From contig NZ_JAPQES010000005.1 in the NCBI RefSeq assembly GCF_026735165.1, positions 174,829-238,828 of the forward strand: 64,000 bases of DNA. Direction: 5' to 3'. Shown piece by piece: positions 44,889-54,110 of this stretch. A program made the translations under genes and the position numbers. The notes under the pieces were generated by a model. That model saw nothing but the letters and a program-made list of their open reading frames with translations. It was not told the DNA's origin and searched no databases. How positions within the stretch are numbered: the stretch's first letter is position 1; each line of letters starts with the position of its first letter. This DNA comes from Clostridium ganghwense. Lineage in GTDB: Bacteria; Bacillota; Clostridia; Clostridiales; Clostridiaceae.

Positions 44889-45992
44889 TCAATTCTTTCC
44901 ATTTAGATATTCAGCAATTATTCTAGCTAAATACTTTGATGATGCCTTAGCTTCATCTATTGTATTAATATGGGATCCAACTTCTAATAAAACAGCATTA
45001 TTACTAACAGCTTGATTAAAAAATTTTCTTCCATAATTATAATAAAATGTGCCTTTACATAAGCTAGGATATAACTTATTTGATATATTTATCATTTTAT
45101 TTACTATCTGCATATTCTTATTAAAATGAGGATTTTTTCTTGCCATAACAAACATAAACCTGGCAACATTTTCATTATTTATATTGGCAGTTACTGCTTT
45201 TTTGTTTTCCACTGAATCTCTATGCAAATCAATTATCAGTTTAAAATCTCCATATTTTTTCATATATTTATCTAAAGTTACTCCAGATCTATCGTAACTT
45301 TTTGCATAAGCTGCTGCATCATGTACTGTTGTATCGTGCACTACTGATATTCCATATTTTTCTTCTAATTCTTTTTTTAATTCCTCACCTACAGCACATA
45401 CATTTTGAGTCTTATCCATAGTATTAATTCCATTTGGTTTATAACTTTCACAGGTATGTGTATGATAAATAAGAATTTCTGGTTTGGAAGATAGTTCTTT
45501 CTTTAATTTTGGATTATACACAGTAGTTTTAATATTAGTATTATTTCCAACCTGATTTTTTTCTTCAAAAACTTGATCCTCTGCTAAAGTAAATTTATCA
45601 AAAATATGCTCAGGATCTCTTTTTAGGGTTCCATTTTTGCTCTTACTATTCAAAGCAACTTGGTAATTTTCATCTGTTTTTAAGTAAGATATCTCTTTTC
45701 CAACAATAGATAAGGATTTTTCATTGCCTATCCCTATTAAATTTAAAATGTTATTTCTAACTAGTTCATTCATTTCTCTTTCTTCTTTTTCTGAAAGATT
45801 GTTACATAAAATTGGTGCACTATAATCCAAAATACTACAATAAAAACTAATTTCTCTTCCAGTACTCTTCATCATTACTTTTTTCACTTGACCAAATAAA
45901 ACTAAAGCCAAAAGTATACTTATTAAAAATATTAAAATACTTACTAATAAAGTAAATTTTTCTCTTTCCATGCCACTTTTCTTACTGTTCAT
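44889..45992 (-). CDS. spoIIP: Stage II sporulation protein P (SpoIIP)
   Basis: About 367 residues. A single N-terminal helix (FTLLVSILIFLISILLALVLF) anchors the protein, and an amidase/endopeptidase domain follows with IYHTHTCESY, DTTVHDAAAYAKSYDRS and LIIDLHRDSV containing the zinc ligands. With SpoIID and SpoIIM it removes septal peptidoglycan during engulfment. The ATG at 45992 follows GGGAGGGG. It is downstream of gpr, the usual sporulation pair. Confidence 0.95.
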   Translation of the reverse strand: MNSKKSGMEREKFTLLVSILIFLISILLALVLFGQVKKVMMKSTGREISFYCSILDYSAPILCNNLSEKEEREMNELVRNNILNLIGIGNEKSLSIVGKEISYLKTDENYQVALNSKSKNGTLKRDPEHIFDKFTLAEDQVFEEKNQVGNNTNIKTTVYNPKLKKELSSKPEILIYHTHTCESYKPNGINTMDKTQNVCAVGEELKKELEEKYGISVVHDTTVHDAAAYAKSYDRSGVTLDKYMKKYGDFKLIIDLHRDSVENKKAVTANINNENVARFMFVMARKNPHFNKNMQIVNKMINISNKLYPSLCKGTFYYNYGRKFFNQAVSNNAVLLEVGSHINTIDEAKASSKYLARIIAEYLNGKN

Positions 45993-46047
45993 CACGACCC
46001 CTCCCTTGTTTACTTTATATATATGAGGAGCCATTTTTAAAATATTC

Positions 46048-47022
46048 CTAATTTACATATTTGTTTATGTCTTCTAAATTCAAGGCTGGTTGAAGTGCAA
46101 TATTTATACCATTAGCAATTACCTTAGAAATAGAATCTATAACCATATCAACTTCCTTTGGAGTAACAACTAAATCACCAACATAAGGATGTAAGACCTC
46201 ATTAATGAGTCTTTCTTTTTCACCTTTATCAAGAGACTTTAACATATTGTAAAATCCACTTCCCTCAGTAGATTGATTTATCATTTCATCAATTGCCAAA
46301 TCAATTGTATCATTAGCTAAAGTTGCAGCATGCACTACTGTAGGTACACCTATAGCAATAACTGGTATACCTAATGTTCTTTTACTAATTTCCATTCTTT
46401 TATTTCCTATACCTGACCCTGGAGATATTCCACTATCCCCAATTTGAATAGTTGTATTAACTCTTTCTGTCTTTCTTGAAGCTAAAGCATCTATACAAAT
46501 AATCAAATTAGGTTTAATTTTGTCTGCAACAGATTTTATTATCTCTCCAGTCTCAATTCCTGTAATTCCTAATACTCCTGGTGACATAGCACATACTGGT
46601 CTAATATTTTCATCTATACTATCTGGAACTAATTCTTTTAAATGCCTTGTAACCATTAATCTTGAGATAACCTTAGGACCTAAAGCATCTGGAGTTACAT
46701 TCCAATTTCCAAGTCCTACAACTAAAGCTGTCATACTTTTATCAAGTTTTATAATGCCTGATAAAGTCTTAGCAAGCCCTTTACTCACATCATCCATAAT
46801 ATCCTTGTCATAATGAACAAATTCTGGCATATCTATGGTTATATATTTCCCTATAGGTTTCCCCATATTCTTTTCTCCAATTTCATCAACTATCCTTACA
46901 TCTGTAACTTTCATTCCATTTTCTATATACTCATTGATTTCAACCCCTGAAATTCCCCCTTGATTCTGCTGTTCATAAATTTCTTTTGCTTCTACAGCTA
47001 AATCTGTTCTTACACTAGTCAT
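46048..47022 (-). CDS. gpr: Germination protease GPR
   Basis: A 324-residue aspartic-type protease that degrades small acid-soluble spore proteins during germination. The short N-terminal RTDLAVEAKEIYEQQ is the expected prosequence region, followed by MKVTDVRIVDEIGEKNMGKP and the core ALVVGLGNWNVTPDALGPKV. LIICIDALASRKTERV and GSGIGNKR are also conserved. It precedes spoIIP and lies divergent from rpsT. Confidence 0.96.
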   Translation of the reverse strand: MTSVRTDLAVEAKEIYEQQNQGGISGVEINEYIENGMKVTDVRIVDEIGEKNMGKPIGKYITIDMPEFVHYDKDIMDDVSKGLAKTLSGIIKLDKSMTALVVGLGNWNVTPDALGPKVISRLMVTRHLKELVPDSIDENIRPVCAMSPGVLGITGIETGEIIKSVADKIKPNLIICIDALASRKTERVNTTIQIGDSGISPGSGIGNKRMEISKRTLGIPVIAIGVPTVVHAATLANDTIDLAIDEMINQSTEGSGFYNMLKSLDKGEKERLINEVLHPYVGDLVVTPKEVDMVIDSISKVIANGINIALQPALNLEDINKYVN

Positions 47023-47149
47023 ATATGCACTTCCTCTCTAACTTTTTATTAATATCTTCTCCTATTTCTTTTTTAATAATTCATAAAAAAATATATAACA
47101 AATTTAAAAATACTGGTTTATCCTTCATTATATTTTTGAAAATTTCTAC

Positions 47150-47178
47150 TTGAAGTACTTAACAAATAATGCTATAAT
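47150..47178 (+). promoter_or_regulatory. Promoter of rpsT
   Basis: TTGAAG and a perfect TATAAT with a 17-bp spacer, 84 bp before the S20 start. Confidence 0.8.
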
Positions 47179-47261
47179 AGCATTTGTTGAGTAAGGCAAT
47201 TCAATTACGAATTCCCCAAAGCTGCTTAACCCTACTAAAATCACAAGGGGGTGAAATAGAA

Positions 47262-47528
47262 ATGGCAAATATAAAATCAGCTAAGAAAAGAGTTAAAGTA
47301 ATTAAAGTTAAAACTCTTAGAAATAAAATGATTAAATCAGCATTAAAAACTACTATAAAGAATTTTGAAACAGCTGTTGCTAACAATGATGTAGCAGAAG
47401 CTAAAGCTGCTTTTGCTTCTTGCGTTAAATCTTTAGACATGGCTACTTCAAAAGGAGTAATACATAAGAACAAAGCTGCAAGAAAAAAATCAAGATTAGC
47501 TTCAAAATTAAACGGCTTAAGCGCTTAA
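47262..47528 (+). CDS. rpsT: 30S ribosomal protein S20
   Basis: The 88-residue, very basic S20 protein ([20 protein letters not shown] at the start, [17 protein letters not shown] near the end). The ATG at 47262 follows AAGGGGGTGAAATAGAA; the open frame extends to 47184 in leader sequence. It has its own promoter and terminator, and is convergent with holA. Confidence 0.97.
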   Translation: MANIKSAKKRVKVIKVKTLRNKMIKSALKTTIKNFETAVANNDVAEAKAAFASCVKSLDMATSKGVIHKNKAARKKSRLASKLNGLSA

Positions 47529-47534
47529 TAAAAT

Positions 47535-47560
47535 AAACCGGTGAATTTCACCGGTTTTTT
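47535..47560. terminator. Terminator after rpsT
   Basis: AAACCGGTGA and TCACCGGTTT form a perfect 10-bp stem with a 3-base loop, and TTTTTT follows on the plus strand. It may also serve holA from the other side. Confidence 0.92.
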
Positions 47561-47574
47561 ATTATACATTTTAA

Positions 47575-48597
47575 TTATGCTCTTGCTGTATTTATGATTA
47601 AAAGTTCCATTTCCGTTTTTGAATTTACTGAACTACTTTTTAAAATTTTTTCAGTTTCCAAACTCAATTCTATACTCTTTTGAATTTGCTGTAGAGTAAA
47701 CTTCTTACTTTGAATCATCATCTTTTCACAGATAAATGGATGAAGTTTTAACTCTCTCGCTAATATTTCTTTTGTACTTCCACCTTCTACCCCTAATTTT
47801 ATATCAAAAAGTATTTTAAACTGTCTTTCTATCATTCTTAAGATAGTAGTTATAGACTCTCCTTTAAATATTAATTCATTTAAAATATCTAACGCCTTTT
47901 GCGGTTTTCTTTGAGATAAATAATCAACTAAATTAAATATATCATTATCATTTTTAGCACTTATAATTTCTGTAATATCTCTCGAAGTTATTTCTCTTCC
48001 ATAGGTATAGCAGCACAACTTTTCCACTTCATTTTCTATTATATCCATATTATTTTCTACACAGCTGCAAAATAATGCAAGTTCAGTTTTATCTATCTTT
48101 TTATCTTTTTTATCAAAAATAGCCTTAATTTTTTTTTGGAGCATTGCACCTTTTAGCTTTGAAAACTTAACAACAGTAGCTAATTTATCTAGTTTTTTTA
48201 ACTTATAGCTCTCTTTTTCTCTATCATTTTCAAAAATATAATACATTATTAGAATGCATTCTTCAGGTAAATTTTTTAGATACTGTGCTATATCTTTATG
48301 TACTTTTTCCATAGCTTTATCGCATTTATCACGAAGAAAATTAGCCCTATAAACAGTAACCACCTTTTTTTCGCACATAAAAGGTAGAGTTTCACAAGCA
48401 TTAATAATTCCATTAATATCAACAGTAAGTCCATCTAATTGAGCATAATTCAAATCTAAAAAGTCCTTATTTACAGTTTTGTCCAATATAGTCTTTATAC
48501 TATTTTTAATGCTCTTTTCATCACTTCCGCAAAATATGTAACAATTACTTATTTCATTATTCTTTAGTTTATTTTCTAATTGTAAAAAATCAATCAA
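47575..48597 (-). CDS. holA: DNA polymerase III subunit delta (HolA)
   Basis: A 340-residue clamp-loader subunit. N-terminal Rossmann-like region (NCYIFCGSDEKSIKNSI, INACETLPFMCEKKVV), central helical part (EVEKLCCYT) and C-terminal collar domain (ILRMIERQFKILFDIK). The start is TTG 48597 about 7 bases after GGGGGACGAG. It follows comEC, as in many Firmicutes. Confidence 0.93.
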   Translation of the reverse strand: MIDFLQLENKLKNNEISNCYIFCGSDEKSIKNSIKTILDKTVNKDFLDLNYAQLDGLTVDINGIINACETLPFMCEKKVVTVYRANFLRDKCDKAMEKVHKDIAQYLKNLPEECILIMYYIFENDREKESYKLKKLDKLATVVKFSKLKGAMLQKKIKAIFDKKDKKIDKTELALFCSCVENNMDIIENEVEKLCCYTYGREITSRDITEIISAKNDNDIFNLVDYLSQRKPQKALDILNELIFKGESITTILRMIERQFKILFDIKLGVEGGSTKEILARELKLHPFICEKMMIQSKKFTLQQIQKSIELSLETEKILKSSSVNSKTEMELLIINTARA

Positions 48598-48651
48598 GTC
48601 TCGTCCCCCATTTTCTAACTAATTGGATCTATTCTAAACATAGCCATATTA

Positions 48652-49989
48652 TTATATCACGTTATATAAAAGAATAAAATATACCAAAACTACTGGAAAG
48701 TACTTTAATTCAGTATATCCATGCTTGTAAAACAAATAACTCATGAATATGCCTAATAAAGCTACTCCATAAAAATAATTATATACACCAACACTTGGAC
48801 ATATACTTAACAAAATATAATTAGCACCTTCTATGGCTGTAGTTAAGGAATATAATATCGATATCACAAATCTAAATATTACTGGAATTTTAAAAATCAG
48901 CAGTACTATATTGCCTAAAAATACAAGCATTGAATACAAAGGAATTAAAATTAAATTTGCAGGTATAAAAAACAGACTTATGTTATTAAGTGCACACATA
49001 ACATAAGGCATTGCAAAAATTTGAGCACTTAAAGTTATACTTAAACTTTCGTTAAGTTTTCGAGGCAGTTTATATAAATACCTCTGAAATTTTTTATTGT
49101 ATAATATTATTCCTAGGGCAGCTAAAAAAGATAAGATAAAACCCATATCTAAAATGTAATATGGTCTTATAAATAATAACAAAAAACCTGCTAATCCAAG
49201 AGCTGAAAGACTATCATATCTTTTATAAACAATCTTAGATAACTTTAAAATTAATATCATTATATATGCTCTTGATGTAGCGGCCTTTGCGCCTGTAAAT
49301 AATAAATATATAAAAGATAATAATAAACTTAAATTCATTCCAAAAATACTTTCTAAAAGCTTATATACTACTGCCATATGAAATCCTGAAACACTAATTA
49401 TATGAGTTATACCTAACTTTTTGAAATTTTCTTTTTGATTTAGAGATAAATATTTAGTTTCTCCATAACAAGTCCCCATAATTAAAGCTGCTTTTTTCTT
49501 ACCAAGTTCTTTTGAATATTTTTCAAATAATTCTTCTTTAAATTCACATATTTTATAAATCCAATCTTCTTTCTTATTTTTATAAAAATTAATTTTATAA
49601 CACCCTATACTTCCCTTAACATAATTTATATCTTTCTTAAAACTCCCATATGCCTTTATTCTTTCTCCATTTTTCAGACCATTTGTATTACCTAAAAGAT
49701 ATACTTTTCTACCTTTATAGCTAGCCATACAATAGTAATTTTTTCTCTCTACTACTCTAAATTCTACTTCATTTATTAAATTTATATTAAAATACATATA
49801 AAAATTTAAACAGCCCATAATAAAAAATGTACATACAATAATAAATTCTTTTCTATCTAATGTAAAAAATGTAATACCCAAAAACGATACAAATAAAATT
49901 GCACCACAGAAAATATTACCATCTAAAACAAATATAGAAAAACATCCTATAAATACCGATACTGAATAATATAATAAGGGTCTTTTCAT
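48652..49989 (-). CDS. comEC: ComEC/Rec2-type channel protein, short form
   Basis: A 445-residue polytopic protein matching the N-terminal DUF4131 region and the competence channel domain of ComEC (THIISVSGFHMAVVYKLLE, TGAKAATSRAYIMI, GFILSFLAALGIILYNK). Full ComEC proteins have ~750 residues and a C-terminal metallo-beta-lactamase nuclease domain, which is absent: the frame ends in a hydrophobic segment. It may be a naturally short clostridial form or a truncated gene. ComEA lies 8 kb away. Natural transformation is not implied by these genes alone. Confidence 0.88.
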   Translation of the reverse strand: MKRPLLYYSVSVFIGCFSIFVLDGNIFCGAILFVSFLGITFFTLDRKEFIIVCTFFIMGCLNFYMYFNINLINEVEFRVVERKNYYCMASYKGRKVYLLGNTNGLKNGERIKAYGSFKKDINYVKGSIGCYKINFYKNKKEDWIYKICEFKEELFEKYSKELGKKKAALIMGTCYGETKYLSLNQKENFKKLGITHIISVSGFHMAVVYKLLESIFGMNLSLLLSFIYLLFTGAKAATSRAYIMILILKLSKIVYKRYDSLSALGLAGFLLLFIRPYYILDMGFILSFLAALGIILYNKKFQRYLYKLPRKLNESLSITLSAQIFAMPYVMCALNNISLFFIPANLILIPLYSMLVFLGNIVLLIFKIPVIFRFVISILYSLTTAIEGANYILLSICPSVGVYNYFYGVALLGIFMSYLFYKHGYTELKYFPVVLVYFILLYNVI

Positions 49990-50006
49990 ATTTTGATACT
50001 AATACC

Positions 50007-50267
50007 TTATAAAAAATTTTCAGATTTTTCTTTTCTGTTTTTGTGTACTTCTACTGTAATTTTCACTCTATGGGTTGAATTATCCATTTTTATATCTTTA
50101 GCATGAGGTATACCCTCTTTTTCACGCATAGCAAAATACTTATCTGCCAAATCCTGTGCTGATTCTTCATCTACTTTATCATAATTCAAGAAAAAATCTT
50201 TTTCTGGTATGTCCAAAAACTCAGTATTACTACCAACTACAATAGTTTCAAAAATATTATCAAGCAT
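50007..50267 (-). CDS. Small conserved clostridial-type protein, unknown
   Basis: An 86-residue acidic protein with DEESAQDLADKYFAMREKEGIPHAKDI and a C-terminal strand HRVKITVEVHKNRK. I do not recognise a family. The ATG follows GGAGGTGTATTTTT, and this ribosome-binding site lies in the 3' arm of a 10-bp hairpin, so translation may be controlled. It lies between the P-type ATPase-like gene and comEC, 17 bp from comEC. Confidence 0.7.
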   Translation of the reverse strand: MLDNIFETIVVGSNTEFLDIPEKDFFLNYDKVDEESAQDLADKYFAMREKEGIPHAKDIKMDNSTHRVKITVEVHKNRKEKSENFL

Positions 50268-50276
50268 AAAAATACA

Positions 50277-50310
50277 CCTCCATATATTAATTTAACCAAA
50301 TATATGGAGG
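50277..50310 (-). promoter_or_regulatory. Hairpin enclosing the RBS of the 86-residue gene
   Basis: CCTCCATATA pairs perfectly with TATATGGAGG; the GGAGG of the second arm is the ribosome-binding site of the gene starting at 50267. The hairpin also lies 30 bp after the ATPase-like gene, so it may be its terminator. The first bases after the stem (TGTATTTTT) fit either role. Confidence 0.55.
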
Positions 50311-50340
50311 TTTAATCATTCCCTATTGTCTTTTCTTTGT

Positions 50341-52935
50341 TTATGCTCTTTCAACCTCTTTCATAAACATAATTACAATAACCTGTACTACTAAAATAAT
50401 AATAACAGTTGTTAAATTTCTGAAATTACTTGATAATAAAATCAATAAATTCTTATTAAAAATTATACTAAATATAGATATACTGAAAATTATGTTTATT
50501 ATAAACAATAAATTTGATGTTTTATTTTTAATACATTTTTTTACTTCTACAAAATAATTAGAAAATATTATTGGACTTAAATTTAAGATAATAAATGCAT
50601 TAGCTATCCCTAAGGCTAAACTATTTTTATTGCCTAAGTAAAGAGCTAAAGTAGATATTATTCCCACAAAAACTCCATACAATACCATACCAGAAGTAAA
50701 ATCTTTAAAAATAGTTTTATCTATACTTACTCTTTCGTAATTTTTTATTTTAATATTTTCATGCTGGCTATATATATATATTGAACTTAATATAATAGTT
50801 ATAAAATTCGTTAATAAAAGTTTTATAGGAGTTATTATTGGTTCATATCCTAAAATTATAGGTAATATTAAGCTTACAAATTCACCTAGAACAATTGTTA
50901 AAATAAATCTCACTTCATCTTTTAGAAGTTTTATTAGTTTCCTACTCTCTTCTATAACTGAAAGAAGCTTCATAAAATCATTATCTTCTATATATATATC
51001 ACCTAATTTTTTAGTAATATTAGTACACTTCTTACCTGTAGCAACTCCAACATGAGCTATTCTAAAACTTGGAGAATCCGTAAATTTATTCCCTGTAACT
51101 GCTAAATTATATCCAAGTTTTTTAAAAATGCTAGAAATTGCCCATTTATTTTTAGAAGAAATTTTTGAATATATTCCTACTCTTTCAATATATCTTTCTA
51201 GTTCTATATCCTCCATATTATCTATTTCTACTCCTGACAGTACAATATCATTTCTATTTAAAATTTTAATTTTTCTTCCAAATGCCTCTGCTGTAATTTT
51301 ATTATCTTCAGTTATAACTGTAGGTTTTATAGCTAGAGACTTGCAATGATGCAAATACTTTTGTGCATTCTCTTTAATAGGATTTTCAAATCCTACTAGA
51401 CCAACAAATACCAAGTTACTTTCAATATTTTCGTTGATACTAGGTTCATAACTAAAATTTCTATAAGCAAATCCTTCAACATAAAGTGACTGTTTAGATA
51501 GAATCAAATCTGCATTTCGTATCTCAGTTTTATCCTTATCAGTAATTTCCACTTCTATACCATTTTTCATTATATGTGTACATCTTGTCAAAAGTTTATC
51601 TACTGCTCCCTTAACATTAGCTCTATAATTATCTTCTATTTTATTTAGAGTAGTTTTTATTCTCTTATCTGTATCATATGGTATCTGAAAAATCCTTTCT
51701 TGTTCTCTATCCAATACTTTTTTATCAATAGAATTTCTCATTCCATGATTTACTAGTGCTATATCTATTAAATTTCCTTTTACAACTTCTCCATTCATAT
51801 CCCTTTTAGTATCATTACAGAGCAAACCAATATTCAATATTCTATCTACATTATGGTTATTTTCTTCTATTTGCTCTGAATCATTTTCAAGTATCATACT
51901 ATTAGTATATATCTTATCCACATACATTTTATCTTCAGTTAATGTACCAACTTTATCAACAAAAATTATGTTAGTACTAGATAATCTTTGTAAAGATGAT
52001 AATCCGTTGAAATAAACTCCCCAATTCTCCATTTTTCTTTTAACAATCAATGAAATTATTCCAATAACTAAAATTATCTGTATAGACACTATGGTTAAAT
52101 ATCCCGTAGATATTAAGTATACGTAGTCTTTTATACTTTCCTTATTCCTAAAGTAGTATATTAATGTTAAACAAGAAAATATAAAAAACACTACTGTCAA
52201 AACATTAATTATGCTTGATATATTTTTTTCCAATACATTTTTTTCGCATTTTCCCTCAAGCAAATCTTTTGTTATTTTTCCTATCTGAGTGTTTTCACCT
52301 ATAGCCGTAACTATAGCTGTAGCACTTCCATCCATTACAAAGGAAGACTTAAATGCCATATTTTTCATTTCACTTAATAATATTTCTTTATCTTCAATTT
52401 TTGTTGAATATTTTTCAATAATATCATTATTACCTGTTAAAGCTGATTCTTTTATCTTTAACTCTTCACAGTTTATTAATCTTAAATCTGCTGGAACTAT
52501 ATCTCCTCTTTCAAGATAAACAATATCACCTATCACAAGCTCTTCACATTCAATTTTTTGTACTCTACCTTCTCTTATTACTATAGCCTCTTTTGGAGTT
52601 ATTTTTTCAAGTTCCATTAAGTTTTTTTCATTCTTATAGTCTTTTATAGTATGTAATATAACACATAAAAAAACTAACATACCCAAAATAATAGCAGTAC
52701 GTACTTCTCTAATATAAAATAATAATGTAAAAATCACCATTCCTGCTAATACATACAAGTTAATCATTTGCTTTGCAAATAAAAAAATGCCGCTTTTTAT
52801 TTTTATACTTAAAGTATTATTTTTTCCATATTTGATTTTGTTTTCTTCAATTTTTTCCTTACTAAGTCCTCTATGAACATCACTTTGCAGCTCGTTTACT
52901 ACATCATTCCAGCTATAATTATACCATTCTATCAT
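50341..52935 (-). CDS. P-type ATPase-like protein with altered catalytic motifs
   Basis: An 864-residue protein with the P2-type cation ATPase layout: N-terminal cytoplasmic part, helix pairs at ~52-95 and ~240-298, actuator domain between, nucleotide and phosphorylation domains ~305-680, and six C-terminal helices. Key motifs are changed: TGES is TGNN (167-170), the helix-4 PEGLP is absent (TIVSIQIILVIG), DKTGT is DKVGT (Asp327 kept, Thr329 to Val), TGD is TED in VITEDNK, and TGDGxND is TGNKFTD. The KGA nucleotide-binding motif (VKGAVDKLL) remains. The full-length frame suggests selection, so a non-pumping role or a strongly divergent pump is possible. CPBP protease upstream. Confidence 0.85.
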   Translation of the reverse strand: MIEWYNYSWNDVVNELQSDVHRGLSKEKIEENKIKYGKNNTLSIKIKSGIFLFAKQMINLYVLAGMVIFTLLFYIREVRTAIILGMLVFLCVILHTIKDYKNEKNLMELEKITPKEAIVIREGRVQKIECEELVIGDIVYLERGDIVPADLRLINCEELKIKESALTGNNDIIEKYSTKIEDKEILLSEMKNMAFKSSFVMDGSATAIVTAIGENTQIGKITKDLLEGKCEKNVLEKNISSIINVLTVVFFIFSCLTLIYYFRNKESIKDYVYLISTGYLTIVSIQIILVIGIISLIVKRKMENWGVYFNGLSSLQRLSSTNIIFVDKVGTLTEDKMYVDKIYTNSMILENDSEQIEENNHNVDRILNIGLLCNDTKRDMNGEVVKGNLIDIALVNHGMRNSIDKKVLDREQERIFQIPYDTDKRIKTTLNKIEDNYRANVKGAVDKLLTRCTHIMKNGIEVEITDKDKTEIRNADLILSKQSLYVEGFAYRNFSYEPSINENIESNLVFVGLVGFENPIKENAQKYLHHCKSLAIKPTVITEDNKITAEAFGRKIKILNRNDIVLSGVEIDNMEDIELERYIERVGIYSKISSKNKWAISSIFKKLGYNLAVTGNKFTDSPSFRIAHVGVATGKKCTNITKKLGDIYIEDNDFMKLLSVIEESRKLIKLLKDEVRFILTIVLGEFVSLILPIILGYEPIITPIKLLLTNFITIILSSIYIYSQHENIKIKNYERVSIDKTIFKDFTSGMVLYGVFVGIISTLALYLGNKNSLALGIANAFIILNLSPIIFSNYFVEVKKCIKNKTSNLLFIINIIFSISIFSIIFNKNLLILLSSNFRNLTTVIIILVVQVIVIMFMKEVERA

Positions 52936-53084
52936 AAAATATCCCTCATTTTTTTATTATCTAATTTTATAGTACCCTAATTTATTAGCAAAAAATACTA
53001 TAGTCTCTTTTTTATAGTCGTATATAACATTAAAGACTTTAATGAAAATATGGGTAAATATAGTATATCTATTGTTATTTAAAG

Positions 53085-53116
53085 TAAAAAAACTGCCAAC
53101 CAAATTGTCAACAGTT
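53085..53116 (-). terminator. Terminator after the CPBP protease gene
   Basis: AAACTGTTGAC pairs with GTTGGCAGTTT (with G-U pairs) around AATTTG, followed by TTTTT on the minus strand, ~50 bp past the stop. The TTGACA inside it could be mistaken for a promoter. Confidence 0.75.
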
Positions 53117-53164
53117 TTGTGAAACTTTCCCCACAATCGCTTATATTTTACTTTATAAAAAATT

Positions 53165-54004
53165 CTATTTATCCATATAGTGATTTTCCCTAACCATATA
53201 GCTATAAGAACTTTGTGTTCCAAATTTATTCTTTTTAGTTTCCTTATGAAAAAAAACAGCAAAAATTATAATTATAATAATTCCAATTGTAAGTCCTACG
53301 CCGTTAAACTTCTCTGGAGTACTTATAAAAAGAGCTATTAAATTATTAAATCCATGAGCAATCATACATAAAGTTAAAGATTCTGTTTTTAAGTATATTA
53401 CTCCTAAAATAAGTCCTAGGAAAAATGCATTTACAAATTGAGGTATATTTAAATGCATTGCTCCAAAAATTAATGATGAAAGAACTAATGCAGTTACTTT
53501 TTTATATCGTTTTGACATTCCGCCTAAAAATATTTTTCTAAAAAGTAGTTCTTCATATATTGGAGCTACTATAACAATACTAGTAAAAAAAACGAATTCA
53601 TTTTGAGCTAATTTTCTAAATGCTTCTTCAACAACTTCATTAACTTTAACATTCCTCAATAATAAATGAATGGAATTTTGTGCAAATATGAAGTATCCCC
53701 CTATCAAACCTATAGTACATATAAATAAGGTTAAAGTAAAATTCCCTTTGTAATTTAAAGTTTTTAGATTCTTATCATATACTTTTTTTAAGATAAGAGA
53801 CAATACAATTACTTTTGTTATAATCTCTCCTATAAGATTAATGTATGGAACTATCGTTGGATTAGTATTAAAATAAGGTACTTTTGTGATTAAAAGAAAG
53901 ATAGATTCTATTACTCCTGCAATAATAGTCATATAAAGAATAAAAATATATATAATATCTCCTATTCCTATTCCAGATTTATCCTTCTCTGTTAGCTCAC
54001 TCAT
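53165..54004 (-). CDS. CPBP family intramembrane metalloprotease
   Basis: About 279 residues with eight or so membrane helices. The CPBP (Abi/CAAX) catalytic motifs are in order: APIYEELLFRKIFLG, FGAMHLNIPQF and AHGFNNL. The family includes CAAX-like proteases and bacteriocin immunity proteins; the substrate here is unknown. The ATG at 54004 follows GGGGGAATATGAA. It precedes the ATPase-like gene, with a terminator between. Confidence 0.88.
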   Translation of the reverse strand: MSELTEKDKSGIGIGDIIYIFILYMTIIAGVIESIFLLITKVPYFNTNPTIVPYINLIGEIITKVIVLSLILKKVYDKNLKTLNYKGNFTLTLFICTIGLIGGYFIFAQNSIHLLLRNVKVNEVVEEAFRKLAQNEFVFFTSIVIVAPIYEELLFRKIFLGGMSKRYKKVTALVLSSLIFGAMHLNIPQFVNAFFLGLILGVIYLKTESLTLCMIAHGFNNLIALFISTPEKFNGVGLTIGIIIIIIFAVFFHKETKKNKFGTQSSYSYMVRENHYMDK

Positions 54005-54073
54005 TTCATATTCCCCCATAGTAATTGATATAAATATATACTTCAATTATATCATATTTTAAACTATAATAAT

Positions 54074-54110
54074 AAAAATTAGTGAGTCTTATAAAGACTC
54101 ACTAATTTTA
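54074..54110 (-). terminator. Terminator after the Glu-rich repeat protein
   Basis: AAAATTAGTGAGTCT and AGACTCACTAATTTT form a perfect 15-bp stem with a 5-base loop, adjacent to the stop codon. T residues flank both sides. Confidence 0.9.

Noticed and set aside
53099-53111. TTGACA on the minus strand as promoter of the ATPase-like gene
   Set aside because: The hexamer is part of an 11-bp terminator stem followed by a T tract, and no -10 is suitably spaced.
52957-53262. A 101-codon frame on the minus strand overlapping the CPBP gene
   Set aside because: It overlaps the CPBP gene in another frame, crosses that gene's terminator and has no Shine-Dalgarno sequence.
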